Positions 47,477 to 56,611 of a stretch of DNA of 64,000 bases are shown in pieces. Under the pieces are notes generated by a model that saw only the letters and a list, made by a program, of their open reading frames with translations, had not been told where the DNA came from and searched no databases. Origin of the DNA: Candidatus Segetimicrobium genomatis (lineage in GTDB: Bacteria; Sysuimicrobiota; Sysuimicrobiia; Sysuimicrobiales; Segetimicrobiaceae); the NCBI GenBank assembly GCA_005882275.1, contig VBAK01000115.1, forward strand, positions 23,804 to 87,803, in the 5' to 3' direction. A program made the translations under genes and the position numbers. Positions within the stretch are counted from its first letter, which is position 1, and each line of letters starts with the position of its first letter.

Positions 47477-48349
47477 ATGGATATCCGGCTGAGCCCCCTC
47501 CAAAGCGTCCACGCCCTGGAGTCGTTCGCGCAGCGTCTGCTGCTGGTGATCCGACAGGTCCTCGAACCGTCCCCTCCCCGCCGCGACGATGAGGACGCCC
47601 TGGCCCTCATGGCGCTGTGCTTCACGCGCAAGGAGGCCGAGCACCTGCGATCGATCCTGGCGCTGGTCCGGGCGGCCCAGTATCGCGATGCCCTCCTCAT
47701 CGCCAGGAGCATGATCGAGGGGGTGGCCCTCCTGACATGGGCGGCCCGGGAACCGTCCACGCGGCCGGCGCTCTGGAGGACGTTTGTGTGGATCGAAGAC
47801 TGGCGGTGCATGCAGCAGCAGGCGCGATCGGGCGACCTGCTCGACCCGCTGGAGAGAAACATCGTCGAAGAGCAGGTCCTCAGGTGCGGAGAGCCGTTCC
47901 TCAGCAGGGCGGCGCAGGACGCGCTGAGGGCCGGCGCATCGCTTCCCGCGGATCCGTATTGGCCGCACTGGCACGAGGGGAAGAGCGTCGCCAGGATCTT
48001 CCAGGAACTCCGGGACGTGCCCTTGTATCTGTACGTCTACAGCGCGACCTCGAGATGGATCCATTGGTCGCCGCGCGGACTCGGGGCGTCTCCCGGGGGC
48101 GATGGTGACCACCCGGACGGCGAGGCCGGGGCGCCCGAGTATGCCGCGGCCGCGCTGGCCGCGGGGTTCCAGACCGCGCTGGACACCGCAGCCCGCCTCG
48201 ACGCGCACCTGCATTTGGGGTTTGCCGGGCGGCTCTCCGATCTCAGGGACGAGTATGTCCGGCGCCTGTCCGGGGAGGGCTTCGACGCCTTGCGGATGGC
48301 GATCGGTCGGGCTCAGGCTCCCACGGTGAGGGAGGGACGCGATGCCTAA
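47477..48349 (+). CDS. DUF5677-like helical protein
   Basis: 290 aa from the ATG at 47477 (AGGAG upstream). Mostly helical and soluble; the central stretch (FTRKEAEHLRSILALVRAAQYRDALLIARSMIEGVALLTWAARE) matches the pattern of DUF5677-type proteins often found near phage-defence or toxin-antitoxin genes. No catalytic motif recognised. It overlaps the ParB-domain gene by eight bases, so the two are almost surely translated together. Confidence 0.7.
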   Translation: MDIRLSPLQSVHALESFAQRLLLVIRQVLEPSPPRRDDEDALALMALCFTRKEAEHLRSILALVRAAQYRDALLIARSMIEGVALLTWAAREPSTRPALWRTFVWIEDWRCMQQQARSGDLLDPLERNIVEEQVLRCGEPFLSRAAQDALRAGASLPADPYWPHWHEGKSVARIFQELRDVPLYLYVYSATSRWIHWSPRGLGASPGGDGDHPDGEAGAPEYAAAALAAGFQTALDTAARLDAHLHLGFAGRLSDLRDEYVRRLSGEGFDALRMAIGRAQAPTVREGRDA

Positions 48350-49250
48350 CTGGACGGTATTTCCCGATGAGACTCCATCGAAGCCGGCGGTGGCCCTGGC
48401 CGAGCAGATCGAGCGCGACGGGGGCCATGCGCTCGCCGTCTACCGTGAGCCCGTCGGCGACCACTGGCAGATCTTCTGCCTGCTGCCCATGGCGAAGGTC
48501 GAGCCGACCCCCTACCAGCGCGACCTCTCCCCCACCCACGTCAAGCGTCTCCTGGCGGTGGTCAAAAAGATCGATCGCTTCGTCGATCCCATCGTGGTCA
48601 CATCGCCCCGCGCGGGGGTGTACTGGACGCCCAACGGCAACCACCGCCGGTCGGTGCTGGACAAGCTCAAAGCCGGCTCGGTCCCCGCCATCGCCATCCC
48701 GGAGCACGAGGTGGCTTTTCAGATCCTCGCGCTGAACACGGAAAAGGCGCACAACGTGAAGGAGAAATCGCTCGAGGTCATCCGCATGTACCGCGGCCTG
48801 GTCGCCGAGGAACCTTCCCGGGGCGAGGAGGAGTACGCGTTCCAATTCGAGGCGCCCCACTTCATCACCCTCGGCCTGCTCTACGAGACCAACAAGCGCT
48901 TCGCCGGCGGCGCCTTCGCGCCCATCCTCCGCCGCGTCGACAGGTTCCTCGGGGGAACCTTCCCCAAGACGCTGCGCGAGCGCGAGGAGCGCGCCGGGAT
49001 GGTGCGGGCGGCCGACGAGGTCCTCAACGAGGTCGTGGCCAGGATCAAGAAGCGCGGCATCTCGCATCCGTACGTGAAGACCTTCGTCCTCTCGCGGACG
49101 ACACCCCTCACCCGGCAGCGGAAGACCCTGCCGAGCTTCGACCAGACCTTCAAGAAGCTCAAGGCCAACCTCGAGGAGTTCGACGTGGCCAAAGTCCGCT
49201 ACGAAGATATCCAGCGATCGGCGATCGTGGCCGCGCCGGCGGCCCAGTAG
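48342..49250 (+). CDS. ParB N-terminal-domain (ParB/Srx-like) protein
   Basis: 302 aa. Residues about 45-135 form a ParB/sulfiredoxin-like nuclease/NTPase domain: FCLLPMAKVEPTPYQRDLS and VYWTPNGNHRRSVLDKLKAGSVPAIAIPEHE, the GNHRR segment matching the G-x-H/R-R nucleotide-binding box. No HTH typical of chromosome-partitioning ParB follows; instead a helical, lysine-rich C-terminal half. With no parA nearby, a role in partitioning is unlikely. Paired with the DUF5677-like gene. Confidence 0.8.
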   Translation: MPNWTVFPDETPSKPAVALAEQIERDGGHALAVYREPVGDHWQIFCLLPMAKVEPTPYQRDLSPTHVKRLLAVVKKIDRFVDPIVVTSPRAGVYWTPNGNHRRSVLDKLKAGSVPAIAIPEHEVAFQILALNTEKAHNVKEKSLEVIRMYRGLVAEEPSRGEEEYAFQFEAPHFITLGLLYETNKRFAGGAFAPILRRVDRFLGGTFPKTLREREERAGMVRAADEVLNEVVARIKKRGISHPYVKTFVLSRTTPLTRQRKTLPSFDQTFKKLKANLEEFDVAKVRYEDIQRSAIVAAPAAQ

Positions 49251-49395
49251 CCTCGCGGGCGCCATCGTGCGCCGGCGCGTGCACCGCCGGGTCTAGCGGC
49301 CCCCTCGACCGGGCACTACATGCTCAGATGCGCGGACGCTTCCGCCCCACTCGCATAGACCGGGCCGGACCGGACCGCCGCCGGAGGACACCGCG

Positions 49396-50298
49396 GTGAG
49401 CCGCCGGAGATTCGGGACGCGGCTCTTCCTCATCGCCTGCGCCGTCGCCGCGGCCGGCGGGCTCGGATTGCTGCTCGGATCCTCCCTGAGTCCGAGCCGC
49501 GGCGAACCCCGCGAGGAGGCGCGCCCGAGCAGCGCGATCCTCACGCGGGTGCCGATCTCCGCGAAGGTCGTCGCCCTCACCTTCGATTTTGACATGACGC
49601 CGGGGATGCTCTTCCGCATGCAGTCCGGCGAAGTCGAGGCCTGGTACGACCCCACGGTGCTGCACGTCCTCAGGCAGGAGCGGATCCCCTACACGATCTT
49701 CATCACGGGCCTGGCCACGCTGACCTACCCGGATCTCGCCCGGTCGTTCGCCCACGACCGTCTGGTCGAGCTCGGCAACCACTCGCACCGTCATTTCGCG
49801 TTTACGCCCGACTGCTTTGGCCTGCCCTTTATCGGCGAGGGGCGCGCGCAAGAAGACATCGAAACGGCGCAGCAGACCATCCAGCGGATCACGGGGGTCA
49901 CGCCCAGGTATTTCCGCTTCCCCGGCGGGTGCCTCGGGGCCGGCGACGTCGCCATCGTCAACAACCTCGGCCTGCGGATCGTGCACTGGGATGTCGCCGC
50001 CGGCGACGCGTTCAATCCCGACGCGGACTCCATCATCCACTACGTCGGGGACCGGGCGCGGCCGGGGTCGATCATCGCGTTTCACCTGGGCGGCCCGAAT
50101 GCCCCGGCGACCGCGGACGCCCTGCGGGCGATCATCCCGTCCCTCAGAGCCCACGGCTATAAGTTCACGACCGTGACCGGCCTGCTGTCGCTCCTGGAGT
50201 GCGGCGCCAAGGGGCCGGTGGGGAGGCGGTCCTTGCCCTTCAGCCTGACTCCCGCGGCGTGGAAGGCGCCGTGCCGGGATAAACCTCCCGTCCTGTAG
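49396..50298 (+). CDS. Exported polysaccharide deacetylase (CE4)
   Basis: 300 aa from the GTG at 49396. An N-terminal signal or anchor (residues 6-25) leads to a NodB-like CE4 domain: catalytic Asp in ALTFDFDMTPGM, zinc ligands in ELGNHSHRHFAF, RYFRFPGGCLG and the later IIAFHLGG. These enzymes remove acetyl groups from peptidoglycan or other glycans. The motif FDFDMTP has an extra Asp pattern rather than the usual TFDDGP. Stand-alone; possibly modifies the cell wall. Confidence 0.9.
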   Translation: MSRRRFGTRLFLIACAVAAAGGLGLLLGSSLSPSRGEPREEARPSSAILTRVPISAKVVALTFDFDMTPGMLFRMQSGEVEAWYDPTVLHVLRQERIPYTIFITGLATLTYPDLARSFAHDRLVELGNHSHRHFAFTPDCFGLPFIGEGRAQEDIETAQQTIQRITGVTPRYFRFPGGCLGAGDVAIVNNLGLRIVHWDVAAGDAFNPDADSIIHYVGDRARPGSIIAFHLGGPNAPATADALRAIIPSLRAHGYKFTTVTGLLSLLECGAKGPVGRRSLPFSLTPAAWKAPCRDKPPVL

Positions 50299-50435
50299 GC
50301 GCGCCCGTTGAGGGGCCGCTCGCCGGCGTCCCCCCTGGCGGGCAGGGGAATCTCTCCAACCCACCTAAGTAGGTCTCGCGCGCAGGTTTCGTGTTGCCCG
50401 CGACAGAGCCGTACGTGGACAAGGGGGGGGTGTCT

Positions 50436-52076
50436 GTGAAACGGCGTGAGTTCCTATTGGCGACCCTGGGCGGCGCCGGCGCCGCGATGGCCTCGCAAGC
50501 GCTGCGGGGGCTCGGCGGGGCGGCGGCCGCGCCGCAGAAGGGCGGACAGGTGATCGTGGGCCTCTCTCAGGAGCCCACGGTGTTCAACCCGCTCAAGCCC
50601 CACATCGAGGTAGACCGGGGCGTACACATGTGCCTCTTCGACGCCCTGTGGCGCATGAATCCCCAGGGGCAGTTTGTCCCGAACCTGGCCGCCGCGATCC
50701 CGACCGTGGAGAACGGCGGAATCTCCAAGGACGGTCTGCAGTACACCATCCACCTGCGCCGGGGCGTGACCTGGCACGACGGCGCGCCGTTCACCGCCGC
50801 CGATGTCGAGTTCACGCACCAGTTCATCATGAATCCCAAGTTCGACGCGGCGACGCGGGTGGGGTACGACGGGATCGCCTCCCTGACGACGCCCGACCCC
50901 TCGACCGTCGTGCTGAGGCTCTCCAAGCCGTATGCGCCCATGCTGGCGCTGTGGAGCGACACGTACATCGTCCCCAAGCACGTCCTCGGGTCGGTGACCG
51001 ACCTCAACAACAACGCGTTCGACACCAAACCGATCGGCACAGGGCCGTTCACGTTCGGGGAGCGCGTGGCCGGCGACCACATCACGTTGGAGGCGAATCG
51101 AACATACTACGGCGCGGGCCCCTACCTGGACCGCGTGATCTTCAAGTACATCCCCGACCTCACGGTGATGTTCACGCGATTCCAGACCGGGGACATCGAC
51201 GTCACGGGAATCCAGGGCATTACCGTGGACCACTTCGACGAAGCCAAGCGGCTCAAGGGCGTCACGCTGCACACGGGCCCGACCAATTTCGTGGAGTACC
51301 TCTGGTTCAACCTCGGCCGGCCGCAGTTCCAGGACAAGGTCGTCCGGGAGGCGCTGTATCTGGGGATGGACAAGCAGAGCTACATCCAGCGCATCTACTA
51401 CGGGGTTCCCCCGGATTCGGAGTCCTATCTGGCCCCGTCGTCGTGGGCGTTCAATCCGAATCTGCCGAAGCACGAGTACAACCCGGAGAAGGCCAGGGCC
51501 CGCCTGGAGGAGGCGGGGTGGAAGGTCGGCGCAGACGGGATCCGCGCGAAGAACGGCGTCAGGCTGAGCTTCAGCAACTCGACCACGGCCGGCAACAAGG
51601 TGCGGGAACAGGCGCAGGCGTTCCTCCAGCAAAACTGGAAGGCCATCGGCGTCGACATGCAGATCAAGGACATGCCGGCGGCCGTGGTATGGGGCGACTA
51701 CTTCTTCAAGTCGCAGTTCGACAGCGTCACGGTCGGCTGGAACATCTGGGGCGAGGCGGGGGGCGACCCCAATGTGCTCAACTGGTTCGGATCCGGGTAC
51801 ATCCCGGTGAAGAGCGGGAAAGGCAGCAACACCACCCAGTACGTCAACGAGAAGATGGACCGGCTGGCGGAAGAGGGCGTGTCAGTCGTCGGCCAGGAGA
51901 AGCGGAAGCCGATCTACCGGCAGATCCAGGCGATCCTCCGCGAGGACCTTCCCGTCCTGCCGATCTTCTATTACGTCAACATCGAAGGCACGAAGGCGGG
52001 GTTGCAGAACTACCAGCAGAACGCCAACCTCGTGAGCAACGTCTGGAACGCGAACGCGTGGTGGTGGGCGAAGTAA
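50436..52076 (+). CDS. Peptide/nickel-type ABC transporter substrate-binding protein
   Basis: 546 aa from the GTG at 50436 (AAGGGGGGG upstream) rather than the track start. Tat signal VKRREFLLATLGGAGAAMA. SBP_bac_5 fold: GGQVIVGLSQEPTVFNPLKPH, TIHLRRGVTWHDGAPFTAADVEFTHQF, PIGTGPFTFGERVAGDHITLEANRTYY and the C-terminal PIYRQIQAILREDLPVLPIFYY. First gene of a three-gene import cluster with the two permeases below; the ATPases are not here. Confidence 0.94.
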   Translation: MKRREFLLATLGGAGAAMASQALRGLGGAAAAPQKGGQVIVGLSQEPTVFNPLKPHIEVDRGVHMCLFDALWRMNPQGQFVPNLAAAIPTVENGGISKDGLQYTIHLRRGVTWHDGAPFTAADVEFTHQFIMNPKFDAATRVGYDGIASLTTPDPSTVVLRLSKPYAPMLALWSDTYIVPKHVLGSVTDLNNNAFDTKPIGTGPFTFGERVAGDHITLEANRTYYGAGPYLDRVIFKYIPDLTVMFTRFQTGDIDVTGIQGITVDHFDEAKRLKGVTLHTGPTNFVEYLWFNLGRPQFQDKVVREALYLGMDKQSYIQRIYYGVPPDSESYLAPSSWAFNPNLPKHEYNPEKARARLEEAGWKVGADGIRAKNGVRLSFSNSTTAGNKVREQAQAFLQQNWKAIGVDMQIKDMPAAVVWGDYFFKSQFDSVTVGWNIWGEAGGDPNVLNWFGSGYIPVKSGKGSNTTQYVNEKMDRLAEEGVSVVGQEKRKPIYRQIQAILREDLPVLPIFYYVNIEGTKAGLQNYQQNANLVSNVWNANAWWWAK

Positions 52077-52131
52077 GCGGGGCGGCGGCGCGGCGCCCAT
52101 CGGGGGTGGACGCATCCCTGGAGGGAGAATC

Positions 52132-53085
52132 GTGGGCCGGTACCTGATGCGGCGCCTCCTCCAGGGGGGCGCCGTGCTCGTGGGGGTGACGGTGATCGCG
52201 TTCGCCCTCCTGCACCTCGCCCCCGGGGGGCCGCTGGCCATGTACACGCTCACCACGTCGATGGGGGCGGAAGACCTGGCCCGCATCTCCCATGAACTCG
52301 GGCTGGATCAGCCGCTGCCGGTCCAATACGCGCGGTGGGCGGCCAACCTGGTCCACGGGGACTGGGGACGGTCGTACCGGGACAGCCGGCCGGTGCTCGT
52401 CGACATCGCGGACCGGCTGCCCGGCACCGTGGAGCTGATGCTGGCGTCGCTCCTGCTCGCGATCGGGATCGGCGTCGCGGTGGGGATCCTCGGCGCCCTC
52501 AGGCGCTACTCCATCTTCGACTATCTGGCGACCACGGGCGCGATGGTCAGCCTCTCGATTCCCACGTTCTGGTTCGGGCTGATGATGATCTTCGTCTTTT
52601 CCGTGACCCTCGGGTGGATTCCGTCGGGCGACATGTACTCGCTCGGCAGACCGTTCTCGCTGGTCGACCGCCTGCACCATCTGGTGGGCCCGGTCACGGT
52701 GCTCGGCCTGGTGCTGGTGGCGCCGTGGAGCCGCTACACGCGGTCGGGCATGCTGGAGGTCCTCTACCAGGACTACGTCCGGACGGCGCGGGCGAAGGGC
52801 GTGCCGGCGCCGAGGGTGGTCGTTCAGCACGCGCTCCGGAACGCGCTGATCCCGCTGCTGACCCTCGCTGGCGTGCAGCTCCCGATGTTGTTCGGCGGCG
52901 CGCTGGTGACGGAAACGGTGTTCAGCTGGCCGGGAATGGGCCGGTTTTTCGTGGACTCACTCGGCTATCGCGACTATCCGGTGCTGATGGGGATACTCAT
53001 CTTCACGGCCGTCCTGGTGATCCTGGGGAATCTCCTGGCGGATCTCCTGTACGCGGTCGTGGACCCGCGGATCCGGTTCGGATAG
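52132..53085 (+). CDS. DppB-type ABC transporter permease
   Basis: 317 aa from a GTG with GGAGGGAGA upstream. Six transmembrane helices; family phrases are FALLHLAPGGPLAMYTL, IPTFWFGLMMIFVFS, RSGMLEVLYQDYVRTARAKGVPAPRVVVQHALRNALIPLLTL and VTETVFSWPGMGR. Pairs with the DppC-type permease that follows 24 bases later. Confidence 0.95.
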   Translation: MGRYLMRRLLQGGAVLVGVTVIAFALLHLAPGGPLAMYTLTTSMGAEDLARISHELGLDQPLPVQYARWAANLVHGDWGRSYRDSRPVLVDIADRLPGTVELMLASLLLAIGIGVAVGILGALRRYSIFDYLATTGAMVSLSIPTFWFGLMMIFVFSVTLGWIPSGDMYSLGRPFSLVDRLHHLVGPVTVLGLVLVAPWSRYTRSGMLEVLYQDYVRTARAKGVPAPRVVVQHALRNALIPLLTLAGVQLPMLFGGALVTETVFSWPGMGRFFVDSLGYRDYPVLMGILIFTAVLVILGNLLADLLYAVVDPRIRFG

Positions 53086-53109
53086 GACCGGGCACGACCG
53101 CGGACGCCG

Positions 53110-54000
53110 ATGAGCGCGCCGGCCGCCGCCGCCGTTCGGGTCCCGGGGGGTCTCCGGGCCCGGAGGATGTCGCCGGCCGTCGCCCGCTTCACCCGCCACC
53201 GGCTGGCGATTCTGGGCGCGGCGGCCGTGGTCGTGCTCCTGCTCACCGCGATCTTTGCGCCGGACATCGCGCCGCGCAATCCGCTGTACATCGACCTCGT
53301 CGTCCGCTTCACCCCGCCGCTACACGGGGCGTTCGTGCTGGGCACCGATCCGCTGGGGCGGGATCTCCTCAGCCGCCTGATCTACGCGGGGCGCATTTCC
53401 CTCACCGTCGGATTCTCCGCCATGCTCGTGAGCGCCGTCGTCGGGACCGCGGTCGGCACGCTGGCCGCGTACCGGGGCGGAGCGGTCGACAGCGTGTTCA
53501 TGCGCGTCACCGATGTCGGCTTTTCTCTGCCAAGCATCTTCCTGCTCCTGCTGCTGGCGGCGTTCATTCCCCCCTCCGTGCTGTCCATCACCCTGATCAT
53601 CGGGCTGACCTCCTGGATGGCGACGGCCCGCCTGGTCCGGGGGCAGATCCTCACGGTGCTCAAGTTGGATTTCATCGAAGCCGCCAGGGCCGGGGGCGCC
53701 TCGGACCTCCGCCTCGTTCTGCGGCATCTGCTGCCGAACAGTACCGCCCCGGTCGTCGTGGCGGCGACGCTCAATGTCGCGGACGCGATCCTGGCCGAAT
53801 CGTATGTGAGCTTCCTAGGGTACGGCATTCAGCCGCCGCTCGCCAGTTGGGGCAACATGCTCAACAATGCGCAGAGCTACTTCGTCTCGGCGCCCTGGCT
53901 GGCGGTCTTCCCGGGGCTGATGATCACGCTCGCGGTCACCAGCATCAACTTCATCGGCGACGGCCTGCGGGACGCCCTGGACCCGCGCCTGAAGATCTAG
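53110..54000 (+). CDS. DppC-type ABC transporter permease
   Basis: 296 aa. Six helices with GTDPLGRDLLSRLIYAGRISL at the N-terminal third and the EAA loop DFIEAARAGGASDLRLVLRHLLPNS. C-terminus GDGLRDALDPRLKI. Last gene of the 50436-54000 importer. Convergent with the FAD oxidoreductase, 43 bases apart. Confidence 0.95.
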   Translation: MSAPAAAAVRVPGGLRARRMSPAVARFTRHRLAILGAAAVVVLLLTAIFAPDIAPRNPLYIDLVVRFTPPLHGAFVLGTDPLGRDLLSRLIYAGRISLTVGFSAMLVSAVVGTAVGTLAAYRGGAVDSVFMRVTDVGFSLPSIFLLLLLAAFIPPSVLSITLIIGLTSWMATARLVRGQILTVLKLDFIEAARAGGASDLRLVLRHLLPNSTAPVVVAATLNVADAILAESYVSFLGYGIQPPLASWGNMLNNAQSYFVSAPWLAVFPGLMITLAVTSINFIGDGLRDALDPRLKI

Positions 54001-54043
54001 TGGCGCAGGGCCGCGCGCACCGGGCGGCCGGCCCGGAGCTGCG

Positions 54044-55258
54044 CTATCCCACGATCACTCCCCGGGGCTGAGTGTACTCGGCCTCCCGTTCTCCGTACTC
54101 GTGCTCTCCAACAAGGGGAGCGCCTTCCGCAAACCGGCCGGCGCGAAATGGCCGCAGGTCCGCGATCTGAGCCCGGCCGGCCGTGATCCACTCCGCGAGC
54201 GCCCGGCCGACCGCCGGCGCGGTCTTGAAGGAGGTCCCGTTGTCCCCTGTGGCAAACCAGAGGCCTTCCACCTCGGGGTGGCGGTCGATCACCGGTTTGC
54301 CATCGGGGGTGATGGTAATCACCCCTGCCCACCCGCCGCGCATCGGAGCGTCGGCAATCCCGGGGATGCGCCTCGCCAGCCGCTCGCGGGCGCGCTGAAC
54401 ATACCCGGCATCCACCCCTTCGGGCAGTTGATCGGGATCGCTGATCTCCTGCCGCTGCGACACGCCGACCAGGGTGCTCCCCCACTCCGGTCCTTCCGGG
54501 CGCAGCCACATCTCGTTGATCCCATCGATGCAGACGGGGTGCAGCGCCGCGAGCTCCGGCGGCCGGCGATACACCGACACCTGGATGCGCACCGGCTGCA
54601 GGGCCACCTGGATGCCCAGCCCCCGAAGCAACGGGAGCGCCCAGGCGCCCCCTGCGACGACCACCACCGGGGAGGCGATGGCGCCCCTGGTCGTCTCGAC
54701 CCCTGTGACCCGGCCCCTTGTCACCTGAACTTCGGTCACCTCGGTCTGAAGTCTGACCTCCCCGCCGAGCTGCCGCGCGCGCGCCGCGAACGCATGCGTC
54801 GTGGCCACCGGATCGGCGCACCCCGACTCGGGCTCGTAGGCGGCCGAGGACGCATCGTCGACCCGCCAGTATGGCGCCAGCGCCCGGAGGTCGCTCGAGC
54901 CGATCACCGTGGTGGTCACGCCGATCCGGCGCAGCATCTCGACGTTCGACCGCAGTTTTACCTCGTTGTCCGGAGAGACGAACCGGATCATCCCGGTTTG
55001 CAGAAAGCCGCTCGATCCATGGCCGACGACGTCCCCCCAGTGGTGAAAGTAGGGCAGGCTGGCCAGCGCGAGCCGCGCCTCGGGCTCGTTCGTATAGTGC
55101 ATCCGCACCAGCGCGCCGGACTTTCCGCTGGCGCCGGCGGCGAGGAAGCGCCGCTCGCAGAGCACGACCCGCTTCATGCCCCGGGAAGCCAGATGGAATG
55201 CGAGGCTCGCTCCCACCACGCCGCCGCCCACCACCACCGCGTCCGCGCTCGAAGCCAT
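54044..55258 (-). CDS. FAD-dependent D-amino-acid/glycine oxidase-type oxidoreductase
   Basis: 404 aa from the ATG at 55258 (a GTG precedes it). FAD motif AVVVGGGVVGASLAFHLASRG with CERR, and substrate-domain end GDNGTSFKTAPAVGRALAEWI. Related to sarcosine/glycine oxidases and to the enzyme at 17757, but only distantly. Phrases such as ASGKSGALVRMHYTNEPEA are typical of the sarcosine-oxidase-beta-like branch. It sits beside a peptide-type importer, suggesting amino-acid or betaine catabolism. Confidence 0.9.
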   Translation of the reverse strand: MASSADAVVVGGGVVGASLAFHLASRGMKRVVLCERRFLAAGASGKSGALVRMHYTNEPEARLALASLPYFHHWGDVVGHGSSGFLQTGMIRFVSPDNEVKLRSNVEMLRRIGVTTTVIGSSDLRALAPYWRVDDASSAAYEPESGCADPVATTHAFAARARQLGGEVRLQTEVTEVQVTRGRVTGVETTRGAIASPVVVVAGGAWALPLLRGLGIQVALQPVRIQVSVYRRPPELAALHPVCIDGINEMWLRPEGPEWGSTLVGVSQRQEISDPDQLPEGVDAGYVQRARERLARRIPGIADAPMRGGWAGVITITPDGKPVIDRHPEVEGLWFATGDNGTSFKTAPAVGRALAEWITAGRAQIADLRPFRAGRFAEGAPLVGEHEYGEREAEYTQPRGVIVG

Positions 55259-55284
55259 CACCCGCCCTCCCCGTTATGCGCCCG

Positions 55285-55692
55285 TCAGTGCGCGGGCGCG
55301 GCCCGGCGCTTCCGCCGGCTGTTTCGCCCGGGGCCGCCGGCAATCGGAACATCGACAATCACGTCCGTGCGATCGTAATATTGGGCGACGAGCCTGGCGG
55401 TATATTTCTTCCGGAACTGCTCCACGATTCGCTCGACCGCCGACCGGGCTCGGCTCGGGCGCCCCGCCGCCGTCAATGCCTGCCGCCCCGCCCGCACCGT
55501 GATCGTCGGATCGACGAGCACATTTCGGAACCACTGGGTCCGAGACCCATGCACCGGGAGGAGCCACAGCGTCTTCCCCTCAAGCACGAACCACACAGGA
55601 AGTTTGATTTCGCGCCCGCTGCGGCGACCTTTCACGGTGATCGTGATCTCCTCGCGATCGCGAAGCGCCTTCGCAAAGTCCACCTGGACCAT
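55285..55692 (-). CDS. Ddn-like/DUF2255-type small beta-barrel oxidoreductase homologue
   Basis: 135 aa from the ATG at 55692 (AGGAGGT nine bases upstream). A split beta-barrel like the F420-dependent nitroreductase (Ddn) or pyridoxamine-oxidase group: ITITVKGRRSGREIKLPVWFVLEGKTLWLLPVHG, WFRNVLVDPTITVRAGRQ. A very basic tail ends it. Cofactor (FMN or F420) unproven. It lies 26 bases before the FAD oxidoreductase gene and is probably in the same transcript. Confidence 0.75.
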   Translation of the reverse strand: MVQVDFAKALRDREEITITVKGRRSGREIKLPVWFVLEGKTLWLLPVHGSRTQWFRNVLVDPTITVRAGRQALTAAGRPSRARSAVERIVEQFRKKYTARLVAQYYDRTDVIVDVPIAGGPGRNSRRKRRAAPAH

Positions 55693-55750
55693 ATGGGGCC
55701 CACCTCCTGCGCGTGACGGCGGCCGAACCCAGGCCTGGCCTGCGGACATC

Positions 55751-55826
55751 TGGCGCGCCCGGAGGGATTTGAACCCCCGACCCTCTGCTCCGTAGGCAGA
55801 TGCTCTATCCGCTGAGCTACGGGCGC
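55751..55826 (-). tRNA. tRNA-Arg (anticodon ACG)
   Basis: Cloverleaf on the minus strand: acceptor GCGCCCG/CGGGCGC, D arm GCTCAGCGGATAGAGC, anticodon stem TCTGC/GCAGA with loop CTACGGA (anticodon ACG, normally deaminated to ICG by TadA), T arm GGGGGTTCAAATCCCTC, encoded CCA. Confidence 0.95.
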
Positions 55827-55838
55827 GCGGCTATCAGC

Positions 55839-55867
55839 ATAGTACACTGCGACGGGGACAGGATCAA
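55839..55867 (-). promoter_or_regulatory. Promoter of tRNA-Arg(ACG)
   Basis: Minus strand: TTGATC, 17 bases, TACTAT, ending 12 bases before the mature tRNA 5' end. Good housekeeping-type match. Confidence 0.65.
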
Positions 55868-56083
55868 GCCGAAGCATTGATCTCCTGGGCTGCGCGGGGC
55901 GGGAGCTTCCTCGCCTCGCGGCCGCTCCAAGGAAGATAGGGCGCATCTCGGGCGTTCTGGAACTTGGGAACCGGCTTTGGGCGGATGGCATCCGTGCCAA
56001 CCGGGGTATATTAATGGTACACCTGCCATGTGTTGCGCTCCCGGCCTCGGCTCTGCGATCGTAAGCCTGTAGGAGGGGGAGAA

Positions 56084-56593
56084 ATGCAGCGAATCGCCAC
56101 ATCTCTTGCGGTGTTCGCCGTGGTCGCGGCCTTGAGCGCGACAGCCTCGGCTCAGGCACCCGGGATCGTGCCTGGGAAGGCCATCGGGAGCCTCGAGCTC
56201 GGCCAGGACCTCGGGCCCATCATCGGCACCCTGGGCCCCCTGCACTCCGAGGACGATCTTCCGGGAGGATCCTTCCGCGGCTACTACTGGCCGCTCAAGC
56301 GGATCGGCGTGATTATCGACCGGGAGACGAAGAAAGTCGTCGCCCTGGCCATCTCATACGATGACGGCTACCAGACGCCAAAGGGCGTGACCGCCGGCAC
56401 CGAGATGGACGTCGTCCGCTCGACGTACGGCCAGGAAGAGAGCGTTGACAGCCACCAGGAAGACGACACGCTCGTCTATGACAAGCTCGGGGTCGCCTTC
56501 GTCGTCGACAAGAGCGGCGCGCTCGGCGGCCGGGTCTCCGTGATCTTCGTCTTCGGAGAAGGCCAGTACCACGATATCTTCCAGGGCCAGTGA
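56084..56593 (+). CDS. Small exported protein of unknown function
   Basis: 169 aa from the ATG at 56084 with AGGAGGGGG upstream; the track's earlier start lacks a ribosome site. Signal peptide residues 1-24 (LAVFAVVAALSATASAQ). The mature chain has a repeated alpha/beta pattern (GKAIGSLELGQDLGPIIGTLGPLHSED, GVTAGTEMDVVRSTYGQEE) resembling small periplasmic ligand-binding or BLIP-like folds. No catalytic motif. Convergent with the permease gene at 56612. Confidence 0.8.
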   Translation: MQRIATSLAVFAVVAALSATASAQAPGIVPGKAIGSLELGQDLGPIIGTLGPLHSEDDLPGGSFRGYYWPLKRIGVIIDRETKKVVALAISYDDGYQTPKGVTAGTEMDVVRSTYGQEESVDSHQEDDTLVYDKLGVAFVVDKSGALGGRVSVIFVFGEGQYHDIFQGQ

Positions 56594-56611
56594 GCCCTAG
56601 CTCGAGAAGCT

